From Gavia stellata (Eukaryota; Chordata; Aves; Gaviiformes; Gaviidae): a stretch of 64,000 nt of DNA. The DNA lies in assembly GCF_030936135.1 (NCBI RefSeq), contig NC_082595.1, positions 24,069,930 to 24,133,929 on the forward strand, in the 5' to 3' direction. Shown here one piece after another: positions 1 to 13,600 of the stretch (positions are counted from its first letter, which is position 1; the number at the start of each line of letters is the position of its first letter). Made by a program: the position numbers and the translations under genes. The notes beneath the pieces are model-generated. The model ran no database searches. It worked only from the letters and a program-made list of their open reading frames with translations, and was not told where the DNA came from.

Positions 1-60
1 TAGAATGTATATTGCTACATCACCACAGGAGCATAAGGAGAATTGTCCCAGTTACATAGG

Positions 61-147
61 CAGGGTACTGAAACACAGGAGAATTAAGTGGTGTGCTTAA
101 GACCACGTTGGAGATTTGTGGGAGAGCAGGCAATTAAATCAAACCCT
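61..147 (-). repeat. Probable MIR-type SINE fragment
   Basis: CTGAAACACAGGAGAATTAAG followed by GACCAC and TTTGTGGGAGAGCAGG resembles the reverse complement of the MIR core and body. It is diverged. Confidence 0.5.
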
Positions 148-2344
148 CCTAAGTTCTGGTTTTGTGTTATCACTTAATCAACTCTCCCAACTACTTCAAA
201 CCATGTCACAGCACAGCCTTTTTCAGCCACAGCTGTTTTTTTTTTTTCTGGCCATGTCAAAAAAATACTGAGCCAGTTGGTTAAAAGGGATGTCATTCAG
301 AGGCAGGAATGAAGGTTAGAGGAAAATAAAATAGAAAAGAATATAAGGGCAGAACTGAAAAGCAAGTGGTCTGCTATTTAACAGTGCAGTTCAGAACAAT
401 AGCCAGAAAATAATTAATTTTAAACTTGCCCTATCTCTATCCTAGTGTAACCTGTTAAACCATATTTGAATTAATGATTGTGATGCTAAATGTTCTGCAA
501 TGTAAGTGCCACAGAGTGTAGCCTTTTTTCCTTAAGAAACTATTTGAAGTCTGCCCTTCTTGTTCATATTTGAGTGATCTTGAAATCCTGAGGCAGCCTC
601 AGCAGCACTGCTTCCATTCAAAACTTTCTGCAAGTATTTTTATGGTTTCTGTGATGCCTTTGTTGCAGAATCCTAAAGCCTTCAGTCCCTCATACTACAT
701 ATTTCTACCTAGGGAAGATCAGCAGGTTTAGATTCTTAAAACATTTTTGGGAGTGCTCAGGATAGCAATTGCTTTTAAATACTTCTGAAAGGACCACAGG
801 ACATACTGTGCAGTCTTTTCTTTGCTGGACTGTAGGCAACACAATCTCAGGTTCAGTCCTGAAGGACACTGCTTGATCTCCTGCTAGCAGAATATTTGAC
901 TTGCAGTCATGGCTGCTGCTCTCCTACAGAGGGAATTATGGGGCAAAGAGCATCTCCTCCAGACTTGCATGGATATGGACTCATTACAGGCACCTACCAC
1001 CTGCCTCATCTCTAGTTGCGGGGAGAGTATGAAAAGCCAGGCTGTTTTGGAGTTTCATGACTGAAACTCTAGGCGTCTTTATAGACAACTCATGGCTGTT
1101 CTGTTTGATTTTGAGACCTGCAGCTGCTGGTCATCTCAGCGGTCAAAGGAGCAGAAGGAAGAATACTTGCCTCCCTGGCTGCTCTCTACTGGGAAATCAT
1201 AGCTGTGAAAGGTCCCAGTACAAAGATGAACAAAGTGCCAGGCTGAGCTGTCAGTGTGGGTGGGCTGTGGAAGGCTTGCTCCGCATTGCAAAATTCAGCC
1301 AGTTCACTGAAAGTATTGTTTCATCATTCTACTGCGTAAGTCGATAGAGATGGTTCCTTTTAATGGGGCTGTTTTATAATATGTGAGTCACTTATTGCTA
1401 ATGGCCATCTATTTTGCCTTTGTAGGTAAACCATGGGCTATTACCCAGCAGTGAATTGGCTCAGAAAAGTAATGCCCTATTTATAGAAAAATATGAGAGA
1501 CAGTACATGCCAAAATAAAAAAAAATATATATATATATTTACCATTGCTTAATTTTCCTCTTTGCCTTCAACTAAGGGAAAGCTTCAATAATACAACTGA
1601 AAGGAAAAACAGGTTATTAAGTCATTTTGAGGGATGCCAAGAACATTTGAAATTATTTTCATCTTTCACATTTGCAGACAGTGACGACAACATCCACTTT
1701 ATGGTCAAAACATTTCTGTGTCTCACAAGAACTTCATTTCTGCTGGGAGGCAGAATCTGGTGACTGCTACTTCTTTCCACATCGCTTTGTTTCCTCACTT
1801 TTAGCACAACGATAGGTATTGTGTGAAGCCCAGCAGAGCTGCAAGATTGTGGCTTTATTTTTTTTAAATAGGATTCTCAATAGGACCTGCTCTGCTGAGC
1901 ATTGTTACTTTCCTGGTAGTTAACAGGGCATAAGTAGAAAGGGTGAAACACAAAGTGACTGCAGACAGCTTGAGCCTCATTTCCTGATGATAGCAGTTGC
2001 TATTATACTATATGTTCCCATGTGGTCTGTTGATACAACTTACTTTAATACATGTAAATAGCAACCAGCTACCATGGTTATGATGATATCAAGTACTAAA
2101 AATATGCTAAAATGGCATTTGGACTTAGTGCTGCATACTAGAAAGGAAATCCATCTCGAATCAATTTTATTCCTTAAATTCACCACAAAATTTATGAGAA
2201 TATAAAAAAATCTTTAAATAAAGTCTTCAAAGGTCATGTCAACATGTGAAGTCAAAGGTAATGTCAACAACAGGGTACTCATTTATCTTCCCTAATCTGT
2301 GTTGTCTTAGTGGGAACTGGGACCAGATAAAAGATCAGAAGACA

Positions 2345-2420
2345 GGATTTATAAGCTCTGGCCCTGCTTTGCTTCTTCGTGCTACGTGACCTTGTACAAA
2401 CCACTTAAATTCCTCCTAAG
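2345..2420 (+). repeat. Probable MIR-type SINE fragment
   Basis: CTCTGGCCCTGCTTTGC and TACGTGACCTTGTACAAACC then ACTTAAATTCCTC parallel the MIR forward core (ctctgcc, gtgaccttgggcaag, acttaa). Confidence 0.55.
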
Positions 2421-4689
2421 GAGTTCTACAAAGAATTCAGCAGTATTTTAACCATTAGTCCCTCTCCTCCCTGATGTCATTAAAGTATTGTGTATTTTTT
2501 TTCTGTTTCTATAAAATCTGTTTGGAAAAATCCCCGCCATCATTGATAGATATCATTATCAGAAATATTTATCATCCTTTACCAATAAAATTTTTTTATC
2601 ATCTTCAGTCAAAGGTCTTTATTACATTCTTTCTGCAGCCCTTTTGCCCCTAATATACTCAGTCTTTACGTTTGTACAATCTTGAGAAGTTGTTTGCCCT
2701 TATTTCATTTACTAACTTGTACATAAAGCCTCAGCTCTTCGAATGGTCACTGAGAAACCTCAGCATATAATTTTTTTCTTTGTAACTCTTTTAAAATATA
2801 CTCTTGTCTACTAATTATGGTGGGCCTTTTTGGAGCAACACTGCTGGTTTCTATGAGGGTAGATACTGACATTTTGTCTTGCTGAAATTGACAGTGATTC
2901 AAACCTTCTGCTCTCTTCTTTTCTGGGAGTTCTTTCTATAATGCACTGAATTCAGCTAGCTCAGGAAAAGTAGTGTGAAAATATTCTCGCTACTCTCTTA
3001 GCCTCAGAGACTATCTGACAATTTTGTTAGAAATTCTGGCAGAAAAGCCAGAAGTATTAAGCCGTACAAGCATGAGGATTCTCGGCATCACATACGAGTG
3101 GCAAGATTCATGTTATCTCTGGCAAAAAGCATCAATTCCAGTTCCTGGAGAAGAAGCGGAAGAATTGGCTTAATGCTGTTTCTCTCTAATAAAAAGTTGT
3201 CAAGGAAAACTGATGAATCGTTCCTACATGAAAGTGAAAAAATGTACATTTTTAGGTGTAAGGTTTATGCGGAAGTAACAACATCCTCATGTTGCTCAAC
3301 TTCTAGTGCATACATGCTTTCACTGCCACTTCTGATGCAACCATTACCTTCTCATGCAGGGCTACCAGTTCAGAAGAACAGAATGACTACTGACCAGCTG
3401 AGGTGCACTACAGGAAACACTGCGTTGGCACTGCTTCCATGCATTACAAACAGCAATTGTGGAATCTCATCATGTTTTGGCAAAACTGTGAAAACCAGTG
3501 AAGTTTTCTCATTCCAGTACTCGGTCCTGGCACTTTCTGAAAAAAAAACCCTATAGCTCTCATTCTGAAAGTTGGTTTTGGTAACAGCTTTAAAGTTGAT
3601 CAGTCTATGAAAGCACAATAGTGGGGCTTAAACTCATTTTCAATGCCAGGCAATGAAATGGGACACAATCAATTAACTGTCATTTGACAGAAGTGTTACT
3701 GGAAACTTCCCCAACAACCTAACAAATGAGTTCTACACCAGGGGCCCATTTTGGCTAAGAGATTACACTTTGCCAGACAGTTTCTTGGCAAAAACCAAAA
3801 GGAGAGAGCTGACTGATCTATTGTCATGTGAAGCTGGATTCAAACTTGTTTTCAAGAAAGGGCAGCTCAACAATTTTAGATTAACAGAGGACTTTGGTCT
3901 GGTATTAGACATGCCTTTGAAATTTTGGGTGCGCTTCAGTGCTGTCTCTAAATTTTTTATTTTAGCCTGTTTGCCATTAAAAAAAATCTCAGGATGAATC
4001 CCAACTGCAGAATCAGACCTTTGGTTGAAATTCATCGATATTGATTCTGTAACATCTTAGCTGTCACAGAGCAGCTCTGTAAAACAGCATGCATCTACTG
4101 CCCATCGTCATTTTCTTCAAGAGATGACCACAATTTTTGGACATTACCGAATGCAGTAAACCCTAAGCTCATGTTATGCCACAGAAGAATTACCATGACA
4201 TTTAATTCAAAATAATATAAATCACCAACAATATAAAGGAGCCTCAAAGAAGCAACATCTAAAAAATTCATGTTTTAAAAAAGGACTTTATAGTTAAATA
4301 CTTTAGGCTTCCTTGGGTAGCTATTTTAAAGAAAAATATTTAGATTATTTCACTAAGGCATGTGGAAGTCAGCATGTGATACTTCAAACAGCAGCTGAGT
4401 AGTACAAGAATCAGCATAAGTCTTGAAATCACTGCTACACACTAATGAATCAGTGAGAGTCATTGATAGATTGATAGTTTTTAATGTAATAGTAGTTGTC
4501 ATTGCTATTTCAGTTTTGCCTGTGGCCAATCTTGATATTGAATTTGAGAGTGTAAGGTGGAAGAGGAAAGGGAGCATACAGGATCCCTATTCTAATAGGA
4601 GAATGTTAGATCCCTATTGGGAAGGAAGATGCTGTGGACAAGAAAGTGAGAAGAAGGATCAGAAGGACACTGCTAGAAAACACAGTGTT

Positions 4690-5036
4690 TAACCTGGGGA
4701 AGAGATGGCTTTGTGGGACCTAGTAGTAGTCTTCCAGTAACTGTAAGGATGTTACTAAGAAGCTCTTCACAGCAGTGCACATCAGGAGGATGAGAGACGA
4801 CAAACTGAAAGAGAGATTCAGACTGGGTATGAAGAAGAACTTTTTCACCCTGACAGCCAAGCAGTGGAATATGCCCAGGGAGGTTGTGCAGTCTCCATCA
4901 TTGGAGGGTTTCAAGACCGACTGGATAAAGCCCTGAGCAATTGGGTCTGATCTCAGTTGACCTTGCCTTGAGCAGAAGGTTGGACTAGAGACTTTCTGAA
5001 GTCCCTAACTCAATTACCATATGATCCTATGATTGA
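4690..5036 (+). mobile_element. CR1 LINE 3' end, truncated
   Basis: The segment follows the CR1 3' region: GGAGGATGAGAGACGACAAA, AACTTTTTCACCCTGACAG, AGGTTGTGCAGTCTCCATC, GACTGGATAAAGCCCTGAGC and GGTTGGACTAGA, ending in TATGATCCTATGATTG like the avian CR1 terminal repeat. It is 5' truncated. Confidence 0.9.
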
Positions 5037-8000
5037 TAGAACACATGCTATTTCATATTGGGAAATAAATGGTAAAGGGGGAGGGAGACAGAAGGAATAA
5101 AAGGGCACTCACTGGGAAGAAGACATGGATACAGACTGCAGCAGCTCCTCATAAAGGCAGGGATAGAAGACTGTTCACAAGAAGGTTGTTGAGGAGAATC
5201 AAGGAGTGAAAGCAGTGACTGACAGATGCAGTGAACTCAGTCTGTAGTAGTACTGAATCAGCACAGCTGTGTCTACAAAGCCGAAGCCTAAGGCTTTCGG
5301 ACAAAAGAGTTTACTGACCAGTTCTGGAAGGCCATCCAGGTTCCTCAAGATTACCAATGCTTCTGGTCAGGAGTCAGATCAAGACACAGAAGCAGAAGAT
5401 CAGCTGCTTGTCTTCCTGAAACCAGATGTCAGTCTTTACGGAACTATTTACGGCAGCGATTTACTTCTACAGATGAAGACCCCTCTTAGGCCACACTTCC
5501 AGGTTGCCAGATACTATGTATTATTTAGTTTGGTGCTGCTAGATTTTATCTCGCAAGTTTCAATTAAGTTATATGAAAATCTCATCTTTTTTCTCCTTTT
5601 TCATTGTAGTTCTCACTTTCTCTGACTGTGAAGAACAACTTGAAAACAACACAAAGATAACAAAACCAAATGAAAATATATAAACCAGCCTCATTTTCTC
5701 TTAAGATTTCACTACTTTTTTAGCAGTCTAAAACTCTGGTTGACATCATTCCGTGGCTTTTGGGGGAAGAGCCAAGGGGGGGGAATGTTGCAAAACATAG
5801 TGTTGGCATGCTTCTGTTCAAATCAGAGGCTGCTGGGTTGGGTTGAGCTGGAATTGCTTTTTTTTTTTTAATTTATTTAATTGAAGTCAAAGAGCAGACT
5901 GGCCTGTGACCACTATCCAGGTCACACACTCAGTTACTAGGAATTCTGAAACTTACCGCCTATCAATTTGTTTTCAGACCGATGCAGTAAGGCAACATTT
6001 TAGTACCTTAAACCCACCTGTCTAGAGGAACCAGGCTCTGTGAGGAAGCTGGGTTTTCGTTTAGCTACTAAAGCAAAGCCAAACCAACCCATCCAAGAAA
6101 ACTACATTACACTAAAAGCCAAACCAAACCTTATGCATTTTATCCTCATTTTCCATTCTGGTTTGGGTTTGACCATGAGATTCTTACTGGACATACTGCT
6201 CATTTACTTGAACTTCACAAAAGATCCTCTCAGTCTGTTTAAACATTTAGAAATCACAGTACCCCAAAAGGTTCATATATTTTCTTTGGGACAGTTTTTA
6301 TTTTTTTTTGCTACAGTATTTAAATTACAAGCTTGGGTAACAGTTTCAAACACAATTATTTACTCCTTTTGCTAAAGGAAGCTTAAGTTAAATTTGTTAC
6401 AAATAGTTATTAGTCCTTTCAGATGGTCTTGGCTTTACATTACAGTACAAAGTAGGCAAACATGTTTTCTTAGGAAGGTAACATCCCTTTAGGTTACTGA
6501 GTGGAATAGTACCCAGTCACACAAGATTCAGGACTTCCAATCTACTTTGCTTATTTGATAGTTCAAGCTTGCCCTTTACTCCCGAAAACCCTAAACAAGA
6601 ATTTCCCTTTTCGTTACACTACTGCCTACTGCTTGTCACCAGCGCTATGCATTTTCCAAGTATGAAAGCAGAAATACTGGAAAAATTTTAAAACACGGGC
6701 TATGTCTAGATTACAAACTTCTGCTGGCATATCTGGGCTGTGGAATACCTGCTTCCTTACTGACAGTTTTGAAAACAAGCTTGTAATATAGTGTGGTATA
6801 GCTACAGCACAGTGCTTTTCTTGGTGTAGTCTATGCTATTTGGGGTGAGGGTGTTAATTATGTCCTCAGAAAGCTCTTTTTGGCAGCGTATGCTGAAGTT
6901 ACATCAAAAGTCTTGTTAGTTTTGCTCTATCGCGATAATCCCTTCAAAATAATTACACTCAAAAAATAAACTGGAAGGCAGGGGTTTCTAGTAGAGTGCT
7001 GCAGGTGATTAAGTGGTCACAGCTACTTTCAAGGTACGCTATCAGCCTGAAATCCAGCCATATTTTAAGAAATGACTTTTAACTACTGTCAAGTACTGAA
7101 CCATTTCCTGAATTTTCCTACCAACTACAAATGGTTTTACGCTGGCATAGTATGTTTCCCCTGCTGCCAAGCCATAAAGACAGTGGCAGGGAAGGAAACA
7201 GAATAAATAAAAACTTATACACAAAGGGCTTTAAAATGCATAAAGGGGGGGAAAAAGAGAAGCGCCTTTTTCCTCTGTTTTCTTCCTCCTTATAACAATC
7301 TTAGCTGTTGCTCAATATTATTTTACCTCAAAATACTCAGACAAGAGGAATAACTGTTCAAATCAACTATTTCTTTTACCTTGGATTTACCTGACTGTAA
7401 GATCCTAACCCCTCAGGTCATCCAGGTGGAAGCAATGTCACCAGCAATCTAAAGAGAACACAGTATATAGGAAGGCCAACATCAGGCCTACCCACACACT
7501 CATTGGAGTTCAACACAAAGCAAATTTTGTTACGTTGGTAGCTGCAAGTTTGATAATGTACTACAGACCATGCAAACTATTTGCACTAACAGAATTGTCA
7601 CACAAAGCAAGAATTAGTACCATCAGCTTTTTATAAAAGAATGCCAACAGAAATTAGATCCAGATTCAACCACTTCGTTGCAACTGAGTGAACAGCTCAG
7701 ATCAGGAGCTGGGCAGCCTGTGCGTACATGCCCCTTCCGCTCCCTCAAATCCTGAGAGACTTTGCAGGTTGGTACCCTGGCATAGGTTGGGAAGGCTGGA
7801 GAGATGCTGCAAATTACAACACAAGTGTAAGGTAGCTGAGTTACACAGAACACCTGGCCACTCATTTTTCATCAGGTACGTGTTGGTAAAGTGGTGCCCA
7901 GCCTCTTCATGATCTTCTTGTAGGCAGTTCTGCTGATACTAGTGAGTCTTTGCACTGGAAATATAGCACAAAACAGACATACCAGGATTTGGACCACTGA

Positions 8001-9477
8001 TTTTAAACTGAACTGCTTCTTAAAAATTGCTTTGACTTTAAATAGCTTTACAGTTTTAAATAAAATAATTCTTTTAAAATAGTCTTAATTAAATGAACCT
8101 AGAAGTAGAGGATCTTTGACCTCCGTATCTGATATACTTTTGAATAAATAATTCTATATATACCTCTTGATCTTTTTGGTGATGAAGTGCACAAAAACTT
8201 AAAAATACTTTTTTAAGCTGAAATCAACAGTTATCTCTTCAGGAATAAACTTAATATCCTGAAACACCCAATGCAAAGTTACAGAAACCCAAAATATATT
8301 CTAACTACATAGTCACTATAAATACATATTTTAACTGAATGCATACTTTCTAATTACTCTGTGAGTAAATCACTAAAAAAGAAGATTAAGGTTATCTTTA
8401 AAAGAAAAACTAAATAAATAAACAAATCCAGACTTCAAATAATAAACTGAACCAGCCAGTAACACTTTAAAATACAAAAGTGTCTTTCCCTTTCTCCTTT
8501 AGATTAGCCCAGAATTATAATACTCTGAGGACAATAAACAAAAAATATACCAAACTACCATTCTCAAGTTTCATTCTGAAAGCAAGTTTTCATTAATTTG
8601 GGCATTTTAAATTTGCTAGTTTAATATAAAGCTGCACGTGAGGCTCCCTAAGGTATAAATAAACTAAGCCTCCGCAGTGAAAACAAAAAGAGAAATCATA
8701 CATGCAATTTATTCTAGGAAAAAATGTGATTTTAACTTTCACTTTAAAAACCTGTTAAGTATAACAGTGCGTTAGGAACAATCAGGCTCACTAGAGGGAC
8801 AATTTGCTTGCAAATGCCAGAAAGCGTGATCATTTGAAGTTATAATTCTGAGCAGTATCTTGAAGATTTCAATTCATAGTATTTTACAAAATAATATTCT
8901 AAACCTGAACACACTGCATCGTACAATGTTAGTAAGCAGGATATCACAGAGTGGAGTGAAGTGGACCCCTCAAAAATGCTGTTTCTTGAGGTGTAAAGGA
9001 ATCATTTCACACTAACACCTTCAGCAGAGGTAGGCCATTATGCTCCGTGCAAGAACAGTTGCTACGTTTTGACAAGAGTGTGGGCCAAAGGCCTGTGTAT
9101 CTAATTCTCGCCTTCACAGTCATGTCAGTGTTTCTCATGCATATCGCCCAGGGAGAGCTGAGCACCAGGTGATAGAAATACCCATTTAAAATGACTCTCT
9201 GTACTAATTTAAATTTGCGTATAGCTGGTAGAAAAAGAACAGGTTTTACAATACAGGTCTCGGAACTGCAGGGCAAATAGATGCAAATGTGCTTTATCTG
9301 CTGGGAGGAGCGCCCCAGACTACTAACATGCCACGGATCTGCAGTGAGCCTCTGAATCTCTTCTGTTGGATTAGTCCCACTTTACATAAGCATTCACTCA
9401 TTGAGAGAGACTGCAGCCACCCAGTTCAGTGATACTGTGTACTCATCTGGGATGAATCAGACATGAGCCCTAATTGC

Positions 9478-9610
9478 AATAAATATTCACAAAGGCAAGG
9501 ATCATTATTCCCCATTTATGGAGGAGAAACTGAGGCACAAAGTGATTACTGCAAGTCAGTGACATAACTGGACAGAAAACCCAGTTAGCCCCACACCTGC
9601 TACCAGGTGC
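9478..9610 (-). repeat. MIR-type SINE
   Basis: ATCATTATTCCCCATTTATG, then GAGAAACTGAGGCACAAAG and a decayed GTGATTACTGCAAGTCAG match the reverse complement of the MIR core. Confidence 0.8.
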
Positions 9611-10184
9611 TTTAAAATTGGCCAAAGCCACTTTATTATTTAACACAAATAATTTACTAATCATCTTACGTTTGTTTCTGTGTTTAGTGAGACCAATGAT
9701 TTCTTTTTTAACCTTCCATTTCTAAAACAGCCCACACAATACTGGGAGTAAAGTTCCAGGAAATTCAGTGAAATCTGCCAGCAGATTTATCCCACTTATG
9801 ATATTCACCGTAAGCTGTAAGATACAGGTTCAGCCTGTTAATCACCAAATGAGAGCTCCGTGAATGCCGCTGCACGCTTCTCACTCCACCGGAATAATTA
9901 CATGGCTCACCAGGAGAATTAAAATGGAGAAAAATAGTAAGACTTAGAAGAAAAATAATGTTTCCATAAAACACAAACTTATTGCATGATAGCTGGAGGC
10001 AACACCTTTGCACAAACAGCTGTAAATTAAAGCTGTCCTTTTACTAAGCTTCCAGAGATTGCTTACACCATGTGTGGCAACGGGAGAGCATACAGAAGAC
10101 AGTTAATTTTCTTCTTTCTTCTTCACTTGCTTAAGTTGTCGAAAAGCTACTTGCCTGCTCTCAAAAGGGTGAAGAGAGTAACTT

Positions 10185-10190
10185 TTTATT
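10185..10190 (-). promoter_or_regulatory. CNST: Candidate CNST poly(A) signal AATAAA
   Basis: The canonical hexamer on the minus strand lies about 217 nt past the CNST stop. It is the first one downstream. Further AATAAA copies occur at 9637-9632 and 8713-8708, so longer 3' UTRs are possible, and the human gene is known for a longer UTR. Which one is used cannot be told from sequence. Confidence 0.35.
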
Positions 10191-10406
10191 TTCCCATACC
10201 ACACTGCTACAGCTTAAGATGTGAACATTTTGCCACCTGATTGCTAAACTAGAATTTTCTTCATTTCTAAGTAAAAGTGTAAGTACATCATCAAATACAC
10301 ATCACCTGCAGGTGGCAAGTGTTAGAGAACTTGAAATCACAATTTTTTTCTACCCTCTCCAGTAACCATTGATGAGCTCTCAATGTGCTGTCTCTGCTCA
10401 TTTCAA

Positions 10407-10612
10407 CTATGAGAAGGCTATCCAGTGTTTAAGTTCTTCCATACGCTGCAATATCTGGGTATAATAGAAATCCATGTTGGCTGCAAAATCAGTACACACA
10501 GGGGATTCCATGTCACCAAAGGTGCAGTACAATGCAGTTCCTCCAATGCTAAGGAAAACAGTTGCTATGCACAGCAGTATCAGCAAGATACAGGAGCCAC
10601 CAGCTACTTCAT
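10407..10612 (-). CDS. CNST: CNST last coding exon with membrane span and stop
   Basis: The acceptor TATTTACAG is followed by 206 nt ending in TAG at 10409-10407. It encodes DEVAGGSC, a single hydrophobic span of about 23 residues (ILLILLCIATVFLSIGG then TALY), and the tail FGDMESPVCTDF through ELKHWIAFS. Conservation with human consortin is very high, the strongest in the gene. The span lies 36-60 residues from the C-terminus, so nearly the whole protein is on one side of the membrane. Confidence 0.97.
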
Positions 10613-13600
10613 CTGTAAATATAAGAGCAGAAAAGGTGAAACAGGATGATATAAAAAGCAATATGAACACTTGTCAGAAAATCTCAGATAGGTTTTTACC
10701 GTGAATGGGTCAGGAGGTAAACACACTTAATAATGCTCATCATGTCAAAGTGACCATAATACATACCAGGAACTGTACATTTCTCTACCCAGTCTTTTCA
10801 GAAACCTAAATAATTACATAGCTTCATTTCTGCAACCTGAGTACCTGTCCTTGTTGATATCATGCCACAATGAGTCATTCCACACTGAAGCAAAATACGC
10901 TTAACTATGAGAATGTCACACAACCAAAGCCTTCCATTCATGGAAATAGTTGAAATGAAACGAAAGCTTTGAAACTAAAACAAATTAAAACATTCTTGCT
11001 TCATTTGTACTGACACTGGTTGTGCTATAATGAAATGTTTATGTTTATTCTTGCATTTTGGCTGTAAGGATGGAGACAAAACCTTCAGGGTAGGCTAATG
11101 TGAACAGTTATTTTACATCTCAGTTATTTTGTGGTAACTCTTTGCATGATTGTTTATTCCAGAGTAAGACTAATAAAGAGGTTGCAGAGGTGCTGCTACA
11201 TCCTCACAACCTCGCTTGTCCTTGGTAACTTGTACGCATGAACAATATCTGCATCTTCTGTCAGATTGAAGAGGGTCTAAGAAAATTTCTGAACTCCCTT
11301 CACTCTGCATCACGGAGAAGAAACAGGGGGAAAGAAGAAAAAAAGAAGAAACATTCAAGCACTTTTTTGTGTGTTTGAAATCAGACTTACAATAATAATC
11401 AACTTTCCTTTTGAATCACTAAATCCCTGGGGAAAAAAAATCATAGAAGAAACTCTAATTGAAATTTTATTTAAAACATACATCGTTTTAAAATAATTTC
11501 AAGAAAAAGATGGGATAAGCTCCCTTTTGGGCAGTGAATAGATTTTCTTTTCAGTGTATGAGACACACTTAATACACTTTTAAGCACTAAAGACCTCCAT
11601 TAATACCATTTAGTAGCCGGCACACACAGTAGATATAGAAAGTACTATAATTAGTAACCAAAAGTATTTTTCTTAACATCTCTTTAGTTTGATTAATAGA
11701 AATCTTAAATGCCAAGAAAAGCATAAAAAATGATATATTGTATTTCTTATGAGGCTATTTAGCCCATCAAAAAGGCAGTAAGGCGTTTAGCCAAATTTAA
11801 TGACAGCCAGCAAATATATATGGATGCTTAATTATAAAGCAAGATTAAAATCTGACACCCTCCAATCCCTTGGTCTACTAGAAAGGGTTGGAAAGCTACC
11901 TGTGAACAAAGCACAACAGACTTGTTTCTTTTGCATCCCTCTTTACCTTCATGGATTAGATTTAGGGAGAAGGCCTACACCTCCCACCTCTAAAAATTAA
12001 TGAAAGGATGCCCATTAGATGTCACTTGCAAATCATTCAGCCAGAGGAAAAAACCTGTGGCTTCACAGTCTCAACCAAGCTTTACAACAAAAGTGTACTT
12101 ATTGTATCCTTCTGTAGCCTTGTTACCCAAACCTGGTATAGAATAATCTTAGATCAATCACCTTCACCTATTACTTGATTAAGTTTTAAAAAGCCAAGAC
12201 AGTATGTACAATGAATGCCCACTTTGCTCTTGTGAACAAGAAGATCAACATCATTTGCACCCCAAGAATGCAACCCATGAATTAACAGCTTTAAATTACC
12301 TTGGTCCAATGTGTCTTCCATTTCTTGGAATCGCACTCTTCTCTTTGTTTGCCTTTGCTGGATGTGAGCAATTGTTTTTCCTTCCCTCTCATCTCTCTTC
12401 TTTAGTATAGAGACCAATCCTTCTGCTGGGGCAATCTATCAGGAAAGACAGTGAGTGGTATAAGAGATGTGAGAAATCCAAGCATGAAATCTATTTAACA
12501 ATGACTTTAAGGAGGAAAGGAGCTAAACAGTAAAAAAATGGTTTCCACTTTACTTTTCTTAAACATTGTAGCACTTGTGAAACCTCCCTCTTGAATACAT
12601 CAATTCCTTAACATGCAGGACAGCTGCAGTATCGTTCTGCTATCTGCTGACACTACTTGCCCTTAATTGCTATCAAAGTTAAATACACATACATTTACTG
12701 TTTGGTTCATACTTTGTATTCACTGCAACAGTTCCTTTGTAAGATCACGTTATTAAATCACATGGGTTGTGGCAGGATTGAGGAGGGTTTCCGTCAAAAC
12801 CACCATCATCTGAGGGCAATAAGTCAATGACACACTGCTGCTGCCTCTCCAAAGATATAATCCTGCAGAGACTATCAAATACTTATTGCGAGATCAATTT
12901 TCCAGCACTGCAATTGGTTCCCTAGGATGGACAACAAGCTACAGTGTGGCCACAAAACCAAAAAGAGATAACATCGGAGAAAAAGAAAGCTTCAGTGCTC
13001 TGGATAGATTCCAGCTCCGCATTGTAATAAGCTCTCTGGATACAGTGGAAGTTCAAAAATCCTTCCTTACAGGTTGGTCACCCAAACAGCTTGCACAAAC
13101 AGCAATATAGTCAACAAGTCAATAAACTGTAACTTCTCTTTCCTTTGCTTCAGCATTTGGTTTAGCTGCAAGAGTATATGCTAAGCCATACTAGGATGTT
13201 ACACCAGCCTGAGCAGTCTGTAATTTCCTAGTTATTAGAGAAATGAAAGTAGGGGAAGTATCAGGAGAAAAATGCTTTCCTAAGCAAGCAGTTCCCAGTG
13301 TGCTAGAAATAAATATGAATTAAAATAGGAAGAATATTTAGACATGCCCTTTTTTATCTTGAGATCATCTTTACTGAAAGTAAGTCTTAGTCATCTCTTC
13401 ATAAATCTAAGTAGCACTTTTTAAAACTTATTCGGTAGATCAGCAATGACATTTGTTAAATTGAAAAGTAATCTGTACACATTTGTGCTACAGATAAGAA
13501 AACATACCACATTTGCAACTAAGTTTGCAACTCATGTATGTAGGAGATGACCCCAAATGCCTGTAATTTTCACAAAAACTCAAACTGGAAAAAAAGCAAC

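Larger units (their letters stand above)
1..10184. other. Intergenic DNA downstream of CNST
   Basis: It is AT-rich with no exon I can recognise. In human, SCCPDH follows CNST on this side, but none of its sequence is visible, so it must lie further left. The region holds MIR fragments (61, 2345, 9478) and one CR1 end (4690). Chance frames at 3098-3556 and 5269-5625 have no recognisable domain. CNST 3' UTR may extend some distance into the right end. Confidence 0.75.

Noticed and set aside
3098-3556. 152-codon plus-strand open frame in the CNST 3' flank
   Set aside because: No recognisable domain and no convincing splice or homology support; an antisense frame overlaps it. It could be an eroded transposon, but I cannot name one.
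5269-5625. 118-codon open frame right after the CR1 end
   Set aside because: Low-complexity start, no known motif and no promoter or splice context; likely chance.
11170-11358. Open frame with acceptor-like border in the last CNST intron
   Set aside because: The donor is weak, and in the phase leaving exon 9 it would give a stop at once. Human consortin has nothing here.
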